This document shows, piece by piece, positions 12,056-24,141 of a DNA stretch of 64,000 nucleotides. Origin of the DNA: Azadirachta indica (lineage: Eukaryota > Streptophyta > Magnoliopsida > Sapindales > Meliaceae); contig CM040440.1 of NCBI GenBank assembly GCA_022749755.1, forward strand, positions 12,263,269-12,327,268, given 5' to 3'. The notes under the pieces were generated by a model, which was not told the DNA's origin, ran no database searches, and worked only from the letters and a program-made list of their open reading frames with translations. The translations under genes and the position numbers were made by a program. The first letter of the stretch is position 1, and each line of letters begins with the position of its first letter.

Positions 12056-12754
12056 TGTAAAATTGTAAAGTTCACTTTTAGTGAATAATACTATATAAAT
12101 AAACAGTACCGTATTTATGAACAGTGTCGTACTGTATAAGAACACCAAAATACACCCAAAGTGCAGCTACTCTTTTTTAACTTTCTTTACTAATGAGGTT
12201 GGTGTTAGGTGGAGAAAGTTTGAATTTAGGTAGTGGTTGGTAGGTGGAGAAATTTGTGGAGTAAATTGTGGAATATGTATTGAAAAAATGAGAAAAGGAA
12301 ACCACTATAAATACCTCACCCGTTTTATCATTCCATCAATCCCAAAATCACCTTTTGAGAGTTTCTACAAAAAAAGAAAAGTTAGTTTCTTCTTTGTGTT
12401 GTATTCTTCACTTAGAATTGTCTCTCTTATTTCGAGAGAGAGTGTGAAATATTCCTATTTAGAGAGTTGTTTTTCCTTATTATTAGAGAGAAAGAGAGTT
12501 GTAATCCCCACTTTAAAATAGTGAAATACTCCTATACTTGACCGTAGTTTTTACCCTAATTTATTTAAGAGTTTTCCACGTAAAATATTTATGTCGATTT
12601 TTTTTATTGCTTTATTTTACTATGGATGGTTATACCTCCTACTTATTATTGTTATTTTGATGGACGATTATACCTCTTACATAATGTTTATTTTTATTGT
12701 TTTCTTAATTTTATTGTACTTGCGTGCTTTACTTCGACTCCTAATTTTCTAACA
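12056..12754 (+). repeat. Copia 3' LTR
   Basis: The 699-bp LTR starts TGTAAAATTG and ends TTTCTAACA. It aligns with 7232-7969 along its whole length, including the TATAAATA box (12306-12313), but lacks the 39-bp duplication. The target repeat AAGTA follows. Confidence 0.95.
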
Positions 12755-12759
12755 AAGTA

Positions 12760-14770
12760 GATGTAATTATTAAATAGGATTTATCCAATACAATATCGCG
12801 AACATATAGACCTCACAAAAAGTCAATTAATCGTGCAAAAGAATTGAAGGCATCTTAACATAAACAGGGACGGATGATTGATGATTCTAAATATATCGTA
12901 TATATTTTTATATACGTATAAAATAATTAACAAAACATATAAACTATGATCAAATTGACTAGCTACTTGTAAATTATTGTTTTAGTGAATGGGTTAGTCA
13001 TAAATTCAGAAATGGCTGATAATTAACTCAATGAATTAATAGTCAAAATTATAATATGACATAAAGAATAATTGGTCTAAATATTATGAATGTGATTAGC
13101 TGCTAATTAAGTAACACTTCCATTCCACGTACGTATTGTCTATTCATACAAAGTGGTGATTAACGGTTTTACACGAATAAATAAGATGTGCCTAATAATG
13201 ACAAAGGAAATACTCTTATATCTCTTAAATTAAATATTTACTTTAATTTTATTCATTGAAGAATAAGTGATTGAATGTTTTACCAAATGATTATATGAAT
13301 TCAAGTCATTTTTTATGTATTAATAATTAAGCCACTTATGTCGATTAAATTAAAGCCAGTTACATCGAATATGATTCTAGATTTTTCTTTTCTTTTTCTA
13401 TTTCAGTATATTCGCTTTCCGAGATTTATTCTAAAAAAAATTCCATAATAAACTAACTATAAATGATAGAATTACAAATTGGGTATAAAATTAAATAAGG
13501 ACCAGTGGATTGAGCAAATCCTTTCTTAATATAACCTGTAAAAAAGACTACGATCAAAGTTATTTTTAAATGAAATTTGCCATGTTGAATATGAATGAAT
13601 GGAAGTTTTAAAAAATATAATAGTTCAGAGATTTAAGATGCAGTAAGTCTTAGCATTTGAGAAGGACAAGGTAATATAATAGTTTATCTCGGGGAAAGAG
13701 GACATCATTGCTCCCTGAATTTGGGGGAAGGGACGTTTAGATCAAAATACCTAATCGGGCTTCCTCTGTTAGTGCATTTTGTTGGGTTGAATGGACAAAT
13801 AGGCATTGTTGTGCAATTACCCTTGGGGAGTCTTTCAACATTCAAGTATGCTGACTATTGGAATGACTTGGTGAATTTATATTTTTTATTTTTGTGTTAA
13901 ATGATAATAAAAATTGCATAAAATAAAGGGGTTATGCCTTCGAGTCCCTTGAGTTTTTCACATTTACTCATCTGCAGTCCTTTTCCCTTTGTCTTATTTT
14001 GCTCCATCGTACTACTACAAGGTTCTAAAACATCTGATTTCTTCCAGCCTTGGACAGTACATGGAACTGAAATTGTGAAATTGTCCACATAATTAGATGC
14101 TGATGGTCATCAATGCATCTAGTCCCTTACATTCTAAGTATGTTAATCTTTTTTTCATGTTTGTAATTTTCTAGTCACGAGTGTTTATCCTCTTCATTTG
14201 TGCATTTATGTTTGAAATTGTGCGTCTTATATATTTCAAACTTCTCAATTCCTCTTTCCACGCACATTTCATTTACAATTTTTAATTATATCAATCTATC
14301 TATAAGTTCCTCGCAAATTTTAATCTACAGTATCTATTTAATTATTTTGGTATATATATTTATATATATACATATACATATATAAATATATACATATATA
14401 TATATCGTTACGTTGAAAATGTTGTCTTTTTATTATTATTATTATTCTGTTATATAAAATTTATATATCTAGTATTATTACTGTTATTATAACCACTAAT
14501 ATAAATATTCAACATTTTATTAAATTATTTAATAGATAAGATATTATCTTATGTGTATTCTAAGCTATCTTATAAGAAAATAAATATCTAGTGAGATTGA
14601 ATGAATTTGTTAAAGAGATTAACTAATAAATAAATTTAAAAATTACGGAAACAAAAATGTGGGAATTCAAAAATATGACTACAACTATGATATGTATTGA
14701 TGAAATAATTTGTGCTTTCAAATTGTTGCTACACGGGAATGGATTTTTTAAAGTATAATTGTTTATTTTT
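12760..14770. other. Intergenic sequence, nothing recognised
   Basis: This is mostly AT-rich DNA. The stretch 13680-14090 is somewhat richer in G+C and may be old genic or transposon sequence, but I could not match any translated frame to a family. An (AT)-rich run lies at ~14345-14405. Confidence 0.35.
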
Positions 14771-14775
14771 CTTGG

Positions 14776-15065
14776 ATTGCAAGCTCTTTAATTTTGATTG
14801 GTGGTGATCCTGGAGTTGGCAAGAGTATACTATCGTTCCTGATCTTGTATAATTTATTTGTAGCCATACATAAGAATTTTCAGTCAGATTTCTGAAAAAT
14901 TTTTGGATTCTTTTTTTTCCTTGATTTAGAATGTGGCACATTTTTGTTTGTTATTAGCTTGTCTTTTCTCGTCAATTTTCTCACTTCAGCTGGAAGATGG
15001 CCGCAATAAGAGGTGAGGGATGTGATCTTGGTGAATCTACTCCAGTTGTTCATCATATTGTGATT
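14776..15065 (+). pseudogene. RadA/Sms-like DNA repair ATPase, two-exon fragment
   Basis: Bases 14776-14841 translate to ASSLILIGGDPGVGKSILSF, matching the Walker A block of RadA/Sms (usually GSLxLxGGDPGVGKSTLLLQ). After ~150 bp of intron-like DNA ending TCACTTCAG, bases 14997-15062 read MAAIRGEGCDLGESTPVV, the next RadA segment (MAAIxAEGxDLGxxxPVVYVSGEE). The two pieces sit in the right order on one strand with a retained intron, so this is a genomic fragment and not a processed copy. RadA/Sms acts in recombinational repair; plants carry a nuclear gene for it. Neither the zinc finger upstream nor the remaining ATPase and Lon-like parts were found nearby. The sequence breaks off after HHIV, where YVSGEE would be expected. 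Confidence 0.75.
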
Positions 15066-15570
15066 AAGCAAATAAATAAATAATAAGTGAATAAATACAT
15101 AAATAATGTAATCTTTTGTTGAGTATGGCTGAATTGTTTGCACACAGAGAGAGAGAGAGAGAGAGAGGCATTCTATGCTAAATAGTGATGGAACAAATGA
15201 AACCCATTCATTGAAGCTAATTATATACCTTCGTTCTCGGACAGTTGGTAAAATCATTTCTTATGGTGATTAATTGATTACAAGGGCTTCGAATTTAGTG
15301 CCGCTCCTGATTTTTAGCCTAAAAGTTGTAATTAATACAAGTATTTAACTTTTTCTTCTTGGAAACTGACTTAGTTTTATTTCTTTCGGATATGCTGCGC
15401 GGTCATTCACTCTGCACTTTGATCTGAATAGATGAAGTTTTGAGACAAATTACAATATATCTTTTTTACATTATTAATTTATATGTTTTCATTGAGATGA
15501 TTATTAAGTATATGAATTATAACAAATATAGTCTTAAGCATAGATAATGATTGTTGATAACTTAATATTA

Positions 15571-15602
<32 letters not shown>

Positions 15603-16472
15603 ATATCTATACATTGCATTAGTAAGCTACCCCTTTTGGTCTTCTTTTTAAATTTGAGGAATTACCCATAACTTTGTCTTCTATATTTTAGTTTTGAATT
15701 TATCATTCTTAGGAATGATAATTCTCCTGTCATAGTTGCAAGTACTTTTGCTCACTTTTTCTTGTTTTCTAATTAAAACAAGAAAAAGTGTTAGGAGGTG
15801 TTGCTGCTGCTTTATGCTGTTGTTTTCTGGTGTTGTAGTTGTTGTATGCTATTTTTTCTGCTGTTTTATTTGCTATTTTCTGCTTTTTGCTATTGTATAC
15901 TGTCGGAAAGCAGCGACTTGCTGTCATTTGCTGTGTTTGCAGTGTAGGGCTATTATTCTAAGAAAATGTATAACAAAATAAACAGCATTTTTTGTAATAG
16001 GTCAGCAACTTGTTTATATTAAATGTAAAAAATAAGAGTTTTTGCGACTTACGTTGTTATTTGTTATCTTTAAAGTATAGGATTATTTCTTCGAAATAGG
16101 ACTATGATGATGTATTTATATGGTCTAATTGATTGGATTGGGATGTTGTTTAATGTTAGTTGGATTGGTAAATAATAATTCTCATTGACAATTAACAAAA
16201 TCATGAAATTAATGGCTGAAAATAATAGTAAAAAACGAAATGCATGAAAAAAATTAAAAATTAAAAAAATGAAAAACAAAAATCAGAAAGGAAAAAAAGA
16301 TAAAAATAAAAAATTAAAAAATGGACAAAAAACCAAAAAAAAGTATAAACCGAAAAACCAAAAAACATGAATGTGCAAAAAACCAAGCATTTCTTGAAAA
16401 TATTATATTGAAAATTCTTGATAAACACACGACAGAAATAAAATCCATCGTAAATTCAAGATAATCATATGT
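15066..16472. other. AT-rich intergenic sequence with microsatellites and a TGCT-rich patch
   Basis: It holds an (AG)n microsatellite at 15146-15167 and an (AT)n run at ~15577-15602. Bases 15736-15960 are rich in TGCTGTTG-type words on the plus strand, similar to the transcribed strand of the CACTA copies elsewhere in this window. Bases ~16240-16360 are A-rich. No gene is seen. Confidence 0.4.
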
Positions 16473-16677
16473 TACTAAGTAGGGAAAATACCCTTGACTC
16501 CTTTAGAGTTTGAGCTAAATACCCATTTCTCTTCGTTGTTTCAAGAATTTCCTTTACCCCTTTGATTTTAGGTTTTGTTTTCGATTTTACTCTTATTAAC
16601 TTAAGCTCAACTGGTTCCCTATGTTGTTTCAAGAAAATCAGTTTTCTGAAAAATCATCAAAAATTAATAACATTATT

Positions 16678-16732
16678 GCGATTCAAATACAGGAATTCAA
16701 TTTAAAAATTTCACCTATTTATCACTACACCA
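16678..16732 (-). promoter_or_regulatory. tRNA-like A/B-box module, left arm
   Basis: On the minus strand TGGTGTAGTGATAAA (A-box-like, 16732-16718) is followed 42 bases later by GTATTTGAATCGC (B-box-like). The order and spacing match an internal RNA polymerase III promoter. It is the inverted counterpart of the module at 17461-17515. Confidence 0.45.
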
Positions 16733-17460
16733 GTATCCTTACTAATAAAAATATTTACATTAACATGGGTATATATCTTATTAGATATACGTTAAAAGTT
16801 TTTTTGAAAATTTTTTCTTTTTATAAAATAATTAATATGCCTAAACTATATTTTTAAATCAATTTAAAATTAAAATTTATTTTTTAGTAATATTATATAA
16901 TTTTATTATGATTTGTAATATTTATTATTGTTTTTAAAATTAGTTTTACAGCAATAAATCTATTTAATGTATTAATTTTAGTAAAATTATTTTTTTTATT
17001 ATAAACATAATTATTTTATTTTTAAATCATTATTATTAATATTAAAAATTCTATAATTTAGATATTGTTGTCTAATCGTCCATAATTTAAAGTAATTCAA
17101 ATTTTATTATTATTATTATCATTATCATTATTATTATTTTTTACTCATTAATAATTATAAAACTTAGTAAACCAATTTATTTTTTAAAATTTTTTTAAAA
17201 GAACTAATTTTAAAAAATAAAGTAAAAAGGTTTACAATAAAAATAATTATAAATAATAATAAAATTATATATTATTACTAAAGAAAATAAAATTTATTTT
17301 TAAATCGATCTTAAAAATATAGTTTAAGCATATTAATTATTTTTTAAAAGAAAAATTAAAAAAAACTTTTAATGTATATCTGATAAGATATACGTTAATG
17401 TAGACATTTTCAATGTTAAGATATCAATGTTAATGTAGACATTTTTAATAGTAAAAATGT

Positions 17461-17515
17461 TGGTGTAGTGGTAAGTGCGTGAAATTTTTTAGTTGAATTT
17501 TTGTGTTTAAATCAC
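17461..17515 (+). promoter_or_regulatory. tRNA-like A/B-box module, right arm
   Basis: TGGTGTAGTGGTAAG (17461-17475) fits the A-box consensus TRGYNNARNGG. GTTTAAATCAC (17505-17515) resembles a B box. The start-to-start distance of 44 bases equals that in a tRNA gene. No convincing acceptor stem or anticodon arm is left, so it is at most a decayed tRNA-derived segment. Confidence 0.5.
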
Positions 17516-19736
17516 AATAATTTTTCTAATTTTTGACGATTTTTTAGAAAATCAATTTGATTTCAAATTGATTTAAAGTTAAATTGACTCAGCTTAAATT
17601 AATAAAGATAAACGATAAAAAATCTAAAATTAGAACGTAAAGGACATTTTTAAAATAATAGGGGAAATGGATATTTAATTCAAACTCTAGAAGGATTAAG
17701 GGCATTTTCACTACTAGATATATTTATGTGCACATATTTTATAGTCTCTACTTAATTATTTCATGACATTTTGTAAATTATAAAATTGGGATATAAGAGC
17801 ATTTTCAATTTATATTATTATTGAAACCACTTTGTCAAGTCTTTTAACTGTTCAAATGACATCAAATAAATTCTTAGTTAATTTAGGGTAAATTTTTTTC
17901 CCCTTAAATTTTTTTGAAATACCTTTTTATGCCTCGAGGTTAAAAATTTATCCATTATGCCTTGACATTTGATAGGATAATAGTCAAATCAAATTTTTTG
18001 GGGCAATTTGGTAAATGATTATGATTAAGATAAAATAATTAAAAAAAGGACTGATTTTTGCTGACTTTTGTCAGACGTAATTGAAATCAATGCCAAAGGC
18101 AAAAAAGAATTACTTGTTGAAGTCTGAGGCATTTTGATCCCATTTCAACTCTTCATATTCTTTTCATCTTCTTCTCCATTTGTGTTTGGTGCCATAAGTG
18201 ACAGTGAAGAAACCTCTTTGAACACTAAAAGATCAAAAAGACCACAAAGATTGTACTTTGAAACAGTTCGTTGACAACTTAGTAATTAAATATCGAGTTC
18301 CTAGATGATAGAAGGAATCGTTGATGCAAATAGGAATCAACCTGAGATTGTGACAATGTAAGTTTATTTTTTCCTTGGATAGAAATGTAATGAGTTGTTC
18401 GTGCTCTTGACAGGTTATTTGCATAAAATATTGTGCGTTTCGTTTTAGTTTGTGGTATATAGGTTTTGCTTTGTTCGTGGGGTTTACTTTATTTGTAGGT
18501 AAAAATAAGTTGGGGGTTGATATTGTTGTTATTTATATGTTGTTGTTGAGTGAGTAGTTGCATGAAACAATGTGGGTTTGTTTTTGTTTCTATTTTTTTT
18601 TTCTCTTTGTTCTTGGGTTATGCTTTGTTCACAATTTTTCTTTTTCATGGGTAAAACTTAATATGCATTTATAGTGTGGTTTTGCTGACCGCAATAGATT
18701 CTTGTGGCTGCAATTTGGTTGGCATGGTAGTATTTGTGAGTGTATTTTGATATATAGTTTGAGATTGTTTAGGTTCAGTTTTGATATGGTTATTTGCCTA
18801 TTTTGCATGTGTAAGATTCGATTTGTCAATAAGTAGGTGTTAGTAGTAGTTGCATGATAACAGGTGCATACTTGTAGTTTATAAAACATGGGCATTATTG
18901 GGAATTAGAGGGATTGGTTATTGTTCTGTTCAGTTCTTTGTGTTTGTGATGTTTGAATAATCTATTCTTAACATGAGTAGGCTTGAATAATATGTTTTCA
19001 GCATATTCAAATTGTATTTTTTTACATTTGTAAATTCCTAAATAACATTGTTTTTTCCCAATATATTTTAATAATGTTAAACATTTATGTTCATCAATAT
19101 TTATAAATAAAGATATATAAATTATTAATGCATATTGCTTGTTAATAGGGTGAATATGGATGAACTCATATACTTGACAATGGCATTTGAAGGGGAAGAC
19201 TTAGATTATGGTTATGTTGAAGTGGATCAGTTGAGTATAACAGCTGTAATCAATGATGTGATAGAGATGGTTCAGGAGCAACACAAGTTCAATGATGAAT
19301 TTTGTGCTTACAGCCACTATCACATGGTCTAAGGAAAAGAGGAAATTGAAGATGTATTATGAGTTCCTTGATGTTGTCAATATGGTGAAGGCCAAGGGAG
19401 AAGAGAAATTAAAAATTAAGATAGATCCAAAATAGTATCCCAACCCACCATCCCTGAACCTTCAAGCCCTTCATTTTAAGACCCAATTGGCCAAGTAACT
19501 GAAACAAACATATAGACCCCACAAGTTAGCCCACCAATTGAAGAACCAATGTCCCAAGTCATTGAAACCAACACACAAACCACACCAATTAGCCCCCATC
19601 TTGAAGAACCAATATCCCAAGTCAATACCACAAAGAACATACACACAAGCATCATCAGCTGCTATGGAATTGGAAATTAAAGATAATGAAGAGCTCTATG
19701 ATGCTGAATAGGTTGTTTGCAGTATATGAAGATGGC

Positions 19737-22700
19737 AATCACTACAATAAATATGAGCTATAATAACATTTTATGGTAGCATTTTTTTTCATAATGCTAT
19801 TAAATGTTATTGTTTTTTAGCATTTTTTGAAAAATTCTACAACTAAGTGTTAAAATAATAATACCTTTTAATTTATTATATATTATATTCAATTTGTAGA
19901 ATTTTTATTAATACTATGCATTACATTAATTATTGTAGCATTACAAAAATGCTATCAAATAACTTGTTATTTAATAACATTGAAAAAAGTGCTACAAATT
20001 TGACCAAAATTTTTAGATTAAATATTAAAGGATTGCTAATATTTTTTAGATTTATTTTTTAACTTTTAAAACACAACAAATCCCTATTTGATCTCTTTTT
20101 ACACTCATTTTCTATGGTGATGTTGGCACTCTTCAAGGTCTCTCTTTTCAAGCAAATCCGATCTAGTTTCATCCAACCTTTCTAAATCCACAATTAAATC
20201 ATAGCAGAAAAATTCTTCACTGTATGGGTTTGTGCTCAAACTCTAAAAGTTGGTCACTCCACCTTCTCTTTATCGCTTTATGCCTCTTCTCTGCTCTTTG
20301 TTCTATCTTAGCATGAGTTTCTCTCGGTGTATGTTTTCTTTGATATTAATATTAATGGGTTAAAATTAAGGATGAAGATGAAAATTAATTGGCTAAAGAT
20401 TTAGGTCGCTATGCATCGGTAATTTTGTTGTTAGTTATTGTTATCATAATAAGTTTTATTATTGAGCAAATTAATGTTATGGTTCTGATTGCATTTCATG
20501 AAAGATGGTGTTTCGGTTTTGGATTTTTATTGTTAATGACGTTGTTTTACATAGATTGTTTTGGTATTTTTTGCATCTAAAAAGGATAAGGATGGTGTTA
20601 ACTGCAATCCTTTTCTGCATTGGTGGTATGATCCTTCAAATAAAAATAAGAGGTTTATTGCACTAAAACTACATGGGTTTCCCTTATCATAGATTTCATG
20701 ACCTGTACTTATTTTTTTTTTCCTGTCGCTACTGTCCTTTTTTGGTTATTTCTTAGACTTTGGGATTCTGCTATTGCAAATGCTAGTTGGTGCTGTTAGA
20801 AATTAGTGGTTTGTTATAAGGTAGTAGTTTTCTTGTTTTACTTCAGTTGCTGGATTTTCCTGTTGCTGCTGGTGCAATTAGCTGTTGTTAGCTACTAATT
20901 TTCTTGTGTATTTACCTTTTACAGCTCAATGCCAGCCTTGCTCGAATTATGCTATTGCAAAATGTTGAGGTTAGCTGGTGCTAGCTAGTTATCTTGTACT
21001 GGCTATTCTATTTACTACTACAAATTCTTTATTGCCGTAGTCATTATATGCTAATAGCTTTTGATTCAACAGGCTAAAAAAGTATTTTCATTGTTAGGGT
21101 ATTCTGGAAATTATGTTTATGCTATACTGATCAGGTTTGCTACAATTCTTATAACTTGTGCTTCAGATTCTTGTGAAAATTCTTTGTTTTTAATTATTAA
21201 AGTTTGATTGTTGGAGATCCCATTGGTCTTTGCAAGGAGGGAAATTGCCACATTTTAAGCAAGCTTTTCAGTAACATATATATAGTTTATGACGGGGTCT
21301 ATTTTATTTGTTGGACTTATAATTGCTCTACTCTGTGGCTTTTATATGCTATTGTTTGTAAAAGAAACTCTCTCACCTTCCATTCTTTGATTGCTTTCAT
21401 TTAGCCTCTTTGGGCTTGCTCTTTGTATTTTTGTTTTTCTTTCTTATTAATAAATTTCTTTGATTAAAACAAACAACAGCAATATTACTGTCAGATCTCT
21501 ACAAAATCTTAAAGTTTTCGTTGTGTGATTAAATTGGTAATATGATAATAAATCAATTGGGCAATTAATAAACTTAATATATTTTTAATCATTTGCTTAC
21601 ATATGTCTTTCAGTTTGTAATATTGCAACAGTTTTGCCTCGTCTTATGAAAGTTAGTATTTTCATCCAAGTAATTTGAAGAAAAGACCTAGCTTGTTTAC
21701 TAACCAATTGTTTGACTTCCAATGGTCTCAAGTGCTTCTGTATGAAGGGCAGGTTGCATCCTGGAAAAATGAATGAAGAGAAGAATTGCTTTTTATGAGC
21801 ATCAAGGTAAACAATTTCTCTTACGTGGGTTTTAGTAGTTTGTGTGCGTTATTAGTTAAATTTAACAACCTGGTGCCATTAACTCAAGGGCAAACAGTTG
21901 CTAAAGGGACATTAACTTAATGGAACATCTATCTTTAAGCTATGTGCTTTGAAGGATACGCTACCAGGAAGCTGTTGTCCCTTTGTTTTTGCTACTTTCT
22001 GTTTTTGTTGTTTGTTTGCTATTGTGCTATAATTGTTGCTACTGTAATTGTCGTTGTAGCTGCAACTATTGGGAGCCTATTGCCAGCTTATATTTGATGC
22101 TACCTACCCTACTTTGATACTGATTTGCAGCATAGAAAACAACAATTTATGGCCTGTTACTACTGCTGGTTAATTTTTTTTTTTTTTTTTTTTTGAGTTT
22201 GTGTCTGCTGCTATTTTGCTATTACTTTTGTTTTTGTTGTGCTAAAATGCCGTCCTTTGTTGCTGTTGTTTGTTGCCAAAAAAGCATTCTTGTTTTGCTG
22301 CTAGCTACTGGAAAGTTTGTTGTTGCCTTTGCTGGAAATGCAGCATTTACCGCTGTTTACTGGTTCGTTGCTCTTGGTATCATAGCACTATTTTTCTACT
22401 ATTTGCATTTGGAAAATTTTTCTCTAAAAAAAAACTTGCACTTATAATTTACATTGGTGCTACACTCAGATCCCTTCTATTACCTCTTGAAATAATAATA
22501 TTACTTTAATTAAAAATTGTGATTGAAAGATATAAATTTTGTAATTTCCCTAATTTATTGGCTTCAGGTAAACTAAACAAGGGATCAAATTTGAAGGATA
22601 TTTATGTAGGCTTTTAAGAGACTACATAACCAACGATTTGCTTAAGTGAAGTTTAATGTCCATTGTGGACTTTCGGTTCCTCTTTTTTTTTTTTTTTAAA

Positions 22701-23465
22701 AAAAAAAGAGTTTTGTTTAATTTGCTACTCTTACCCATTAAAAGAATTTTTTTTGTTGAATTTATAATGCAGGTTATGAAGATCGCGAATATTTTATTAA
22801 GAACTAGGGACACATTGAAGACAACATAGTATTAGGGAACAAAAATATTTATCTTTTTGTATATATTTTGTGTTCTCTGAGTTTTATTATATGACAATAT
22901 AATTGTTTATATATTGTTTCTTTGATTCAATACATAATAAATATGTATATATATATAATTTTCATCAATAGAATAAATTGGATGATAAATCATATATTAT
23001 ATAGTTTGGCATTTTATATTTTCAATTTGATTAATAATATTATGAAAATTAGAAATTATCGGATTAATATAGATAAATTTTATTTATAACATTTAAAAAA
23101 TGCAACAAAAAGAAGATATGAATACTATTTTGTTATAGTTATTAGCATATGTTCAAATTTATGTTATAAAAAATGATAGCACTAACAAAATGCTATAATA
23201 TTGCTAACCAATGACTTCTCAAGACTAATAATAGCATTTTTTTCATGCTATAGTTCAAATTTGGTAGCATTTTAGAAAAGCTATATATCATACAAATATA
23301 ACAATAATAAAATGCAATAATAGGTAATTACATAACTTTCTTTCAATGTTAATAGTTATTTTTTGTTGCATAAAAAAATGCTACAAAAAGTCTAGAATTT
23401 TATTTACGTTGGCTAACATAGCATAGACTAAAATGCTACAATATCTAATTTTTCTTGTAGTGAAT
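19737..23465 (+). mobile_element. Non-autonomous CACTA element inside the MULE
   Basis: The element is 19740-23462 (3723 bp). It starts CACTACAATAAATATGAGCT and ends in TTTTTCTTGTAGTG, i.e. CACTACAAGAAAAA on the minus strand. The 3-bp TSD AAT (19737-19739 and 23463-23465) is the length expected for CACTA. Subterminal AAATGCTAYAA/TTGTAGCATTTT words recur within ~300 bp of both ends. The interior has no TNP2 or Ptta coding. It contains TGCT-rich stretches (20700-21060, 21980-22360) and a LINE-like tail at ~21204-21465. Plus strand is assigned by analogy with the TGCT-rich strand of the 46-56 kb CACTA copy. Confidence 0.9.
21204..21465 (+). mobile_element. LINE 3'-end-like fragment within the CACTA element
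   Basis: The stretch ends with TTTGGGCTTGCTCTTTGTAT followed by T-rich sequence and ATTAATAAATTTCTTTGATT, the usual style of plant L1 3' ends (GGGCTTGCC...AATAAA). No poly(A) or flanking repeats are clear, so it may have been captured when the CACTA interior was reshuffled. Confidence 0.4.
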
Positions 23466-23986
23466 AGACAGATAAATGAGAATCCAACACCTTCATCGAT
23501 GGTATACCACCTGCTATGAGAGTTGAAACCTTTGATAAACATGAAGTTGAAGCTGGTGATGCTAAAAGTATGGACTTTATCAATTGGATAGATGAAGATA
23601 TTGGTGATATTTTATAGTCTAAGAGTGAAGATGATGTTGTTGGAAGCCAAGAAGTTGTTGCTGATGTTGATGATGGTATGTTAGGTGTGGGAAGGGATGA
23701 AGATGCTAAATTTGGGTTGCCAAACAATGATGAGGTTGAAGACATATGTGTGCTTAACATGACTAGGGACATTAGAGGGAGACTATTTAGGCACAATGAG
23801 GATAGGGCTATTGATATACATAAAGGGAAGACCTTTAAATCAATTGATGAATTTAGGGAGGTGTTAATAGATCATGCAATTCAAGAGTGTTTTTATATGG
23901 ATAGGAAAAACAATGATAAAGATAGGGTGACAATTGTGTGTGGGGTTAGTAATTCTTGTCCACGGAGGATCATGCCTCTTTGTTAG

Positions 23987-24141
23987 TGGATGGTCAATCT
24001 TTTATGATTAAGAGTATTAAGGAAGTGCATAACTATTGTCGAGTAGTGAAAAACCCAGAAGTTACTAGTAGATAGGTTTTCAATAAACTTTTTGACGACA
24101 TTAAGAGAAATCCACACATTAGGACCTCAACAATTATAGAT
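23987..24141 (+). other. Frame-shifted linker of the MULE transposase
   Basis: In another frame this reads SIKEVHNYCRVVKNPEVTSR then a stop, VFNKLFDDIKRNPHI. This is the segment between DNA-binding and catalytic parts in MuDR transposases, so the coding sequence continues across a frameshift here. Confidence 0.5.

Larger units (their letters stand above)
7227..12759 (+). mobile_element. Complete Ty1/Copia LTR retrotransposon (decayed), with TSD
   Basis: The element itself spans 7232-12754 (5.5 kb) between 5-bp target duplications AAGTA (7227-7231 and 12755-12759). It has two LTRs, a primer-binding site, a purine tract and a gag-pol region in the order gag, protease, integrase, RT, RNase H, which is the Copia order. 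The motif series resembles the Tork/Tnt1 lineage. The LTRs differ at roughly one base in ten by eye and the polyprotein has many stops, so the insertion is old and cannot move by itself. Confidence 0.97.
16473..17720. mobile_element. Long-inverted-repeat (foldback/MULE-like) element with TSD
   Basis: The element is 16482-17711 (1230 bp). The left end reads GGGAAAATACCCTTGACTCC and the right end, reverse-complemented, GTGAAAATGCCCTTAATCCT. Flanks carry a 9-bp imperfect target repeat, TACTAAGTA (16473-16481) and TACTAGATA (17712-17720). The arms pair over most of their length (about 550 bp each), leaving a short centre near 17040-17160. Each arm carries a tRNA-like module, annotated separately. 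There is no coding sequence. The long arms and 9-bp TSD fit a non-autonomous MULE or foldback element. Confidence 0.75.

Noticed and set aside
16723..17470. CACTACACC...GGTGTAGTG as a nested CACTA MITE inside the foldback element
   Set aside because: Flanking 3-bp repeats do not match, and arm similarity continues smoothly outside these points, so they are internal to one element.
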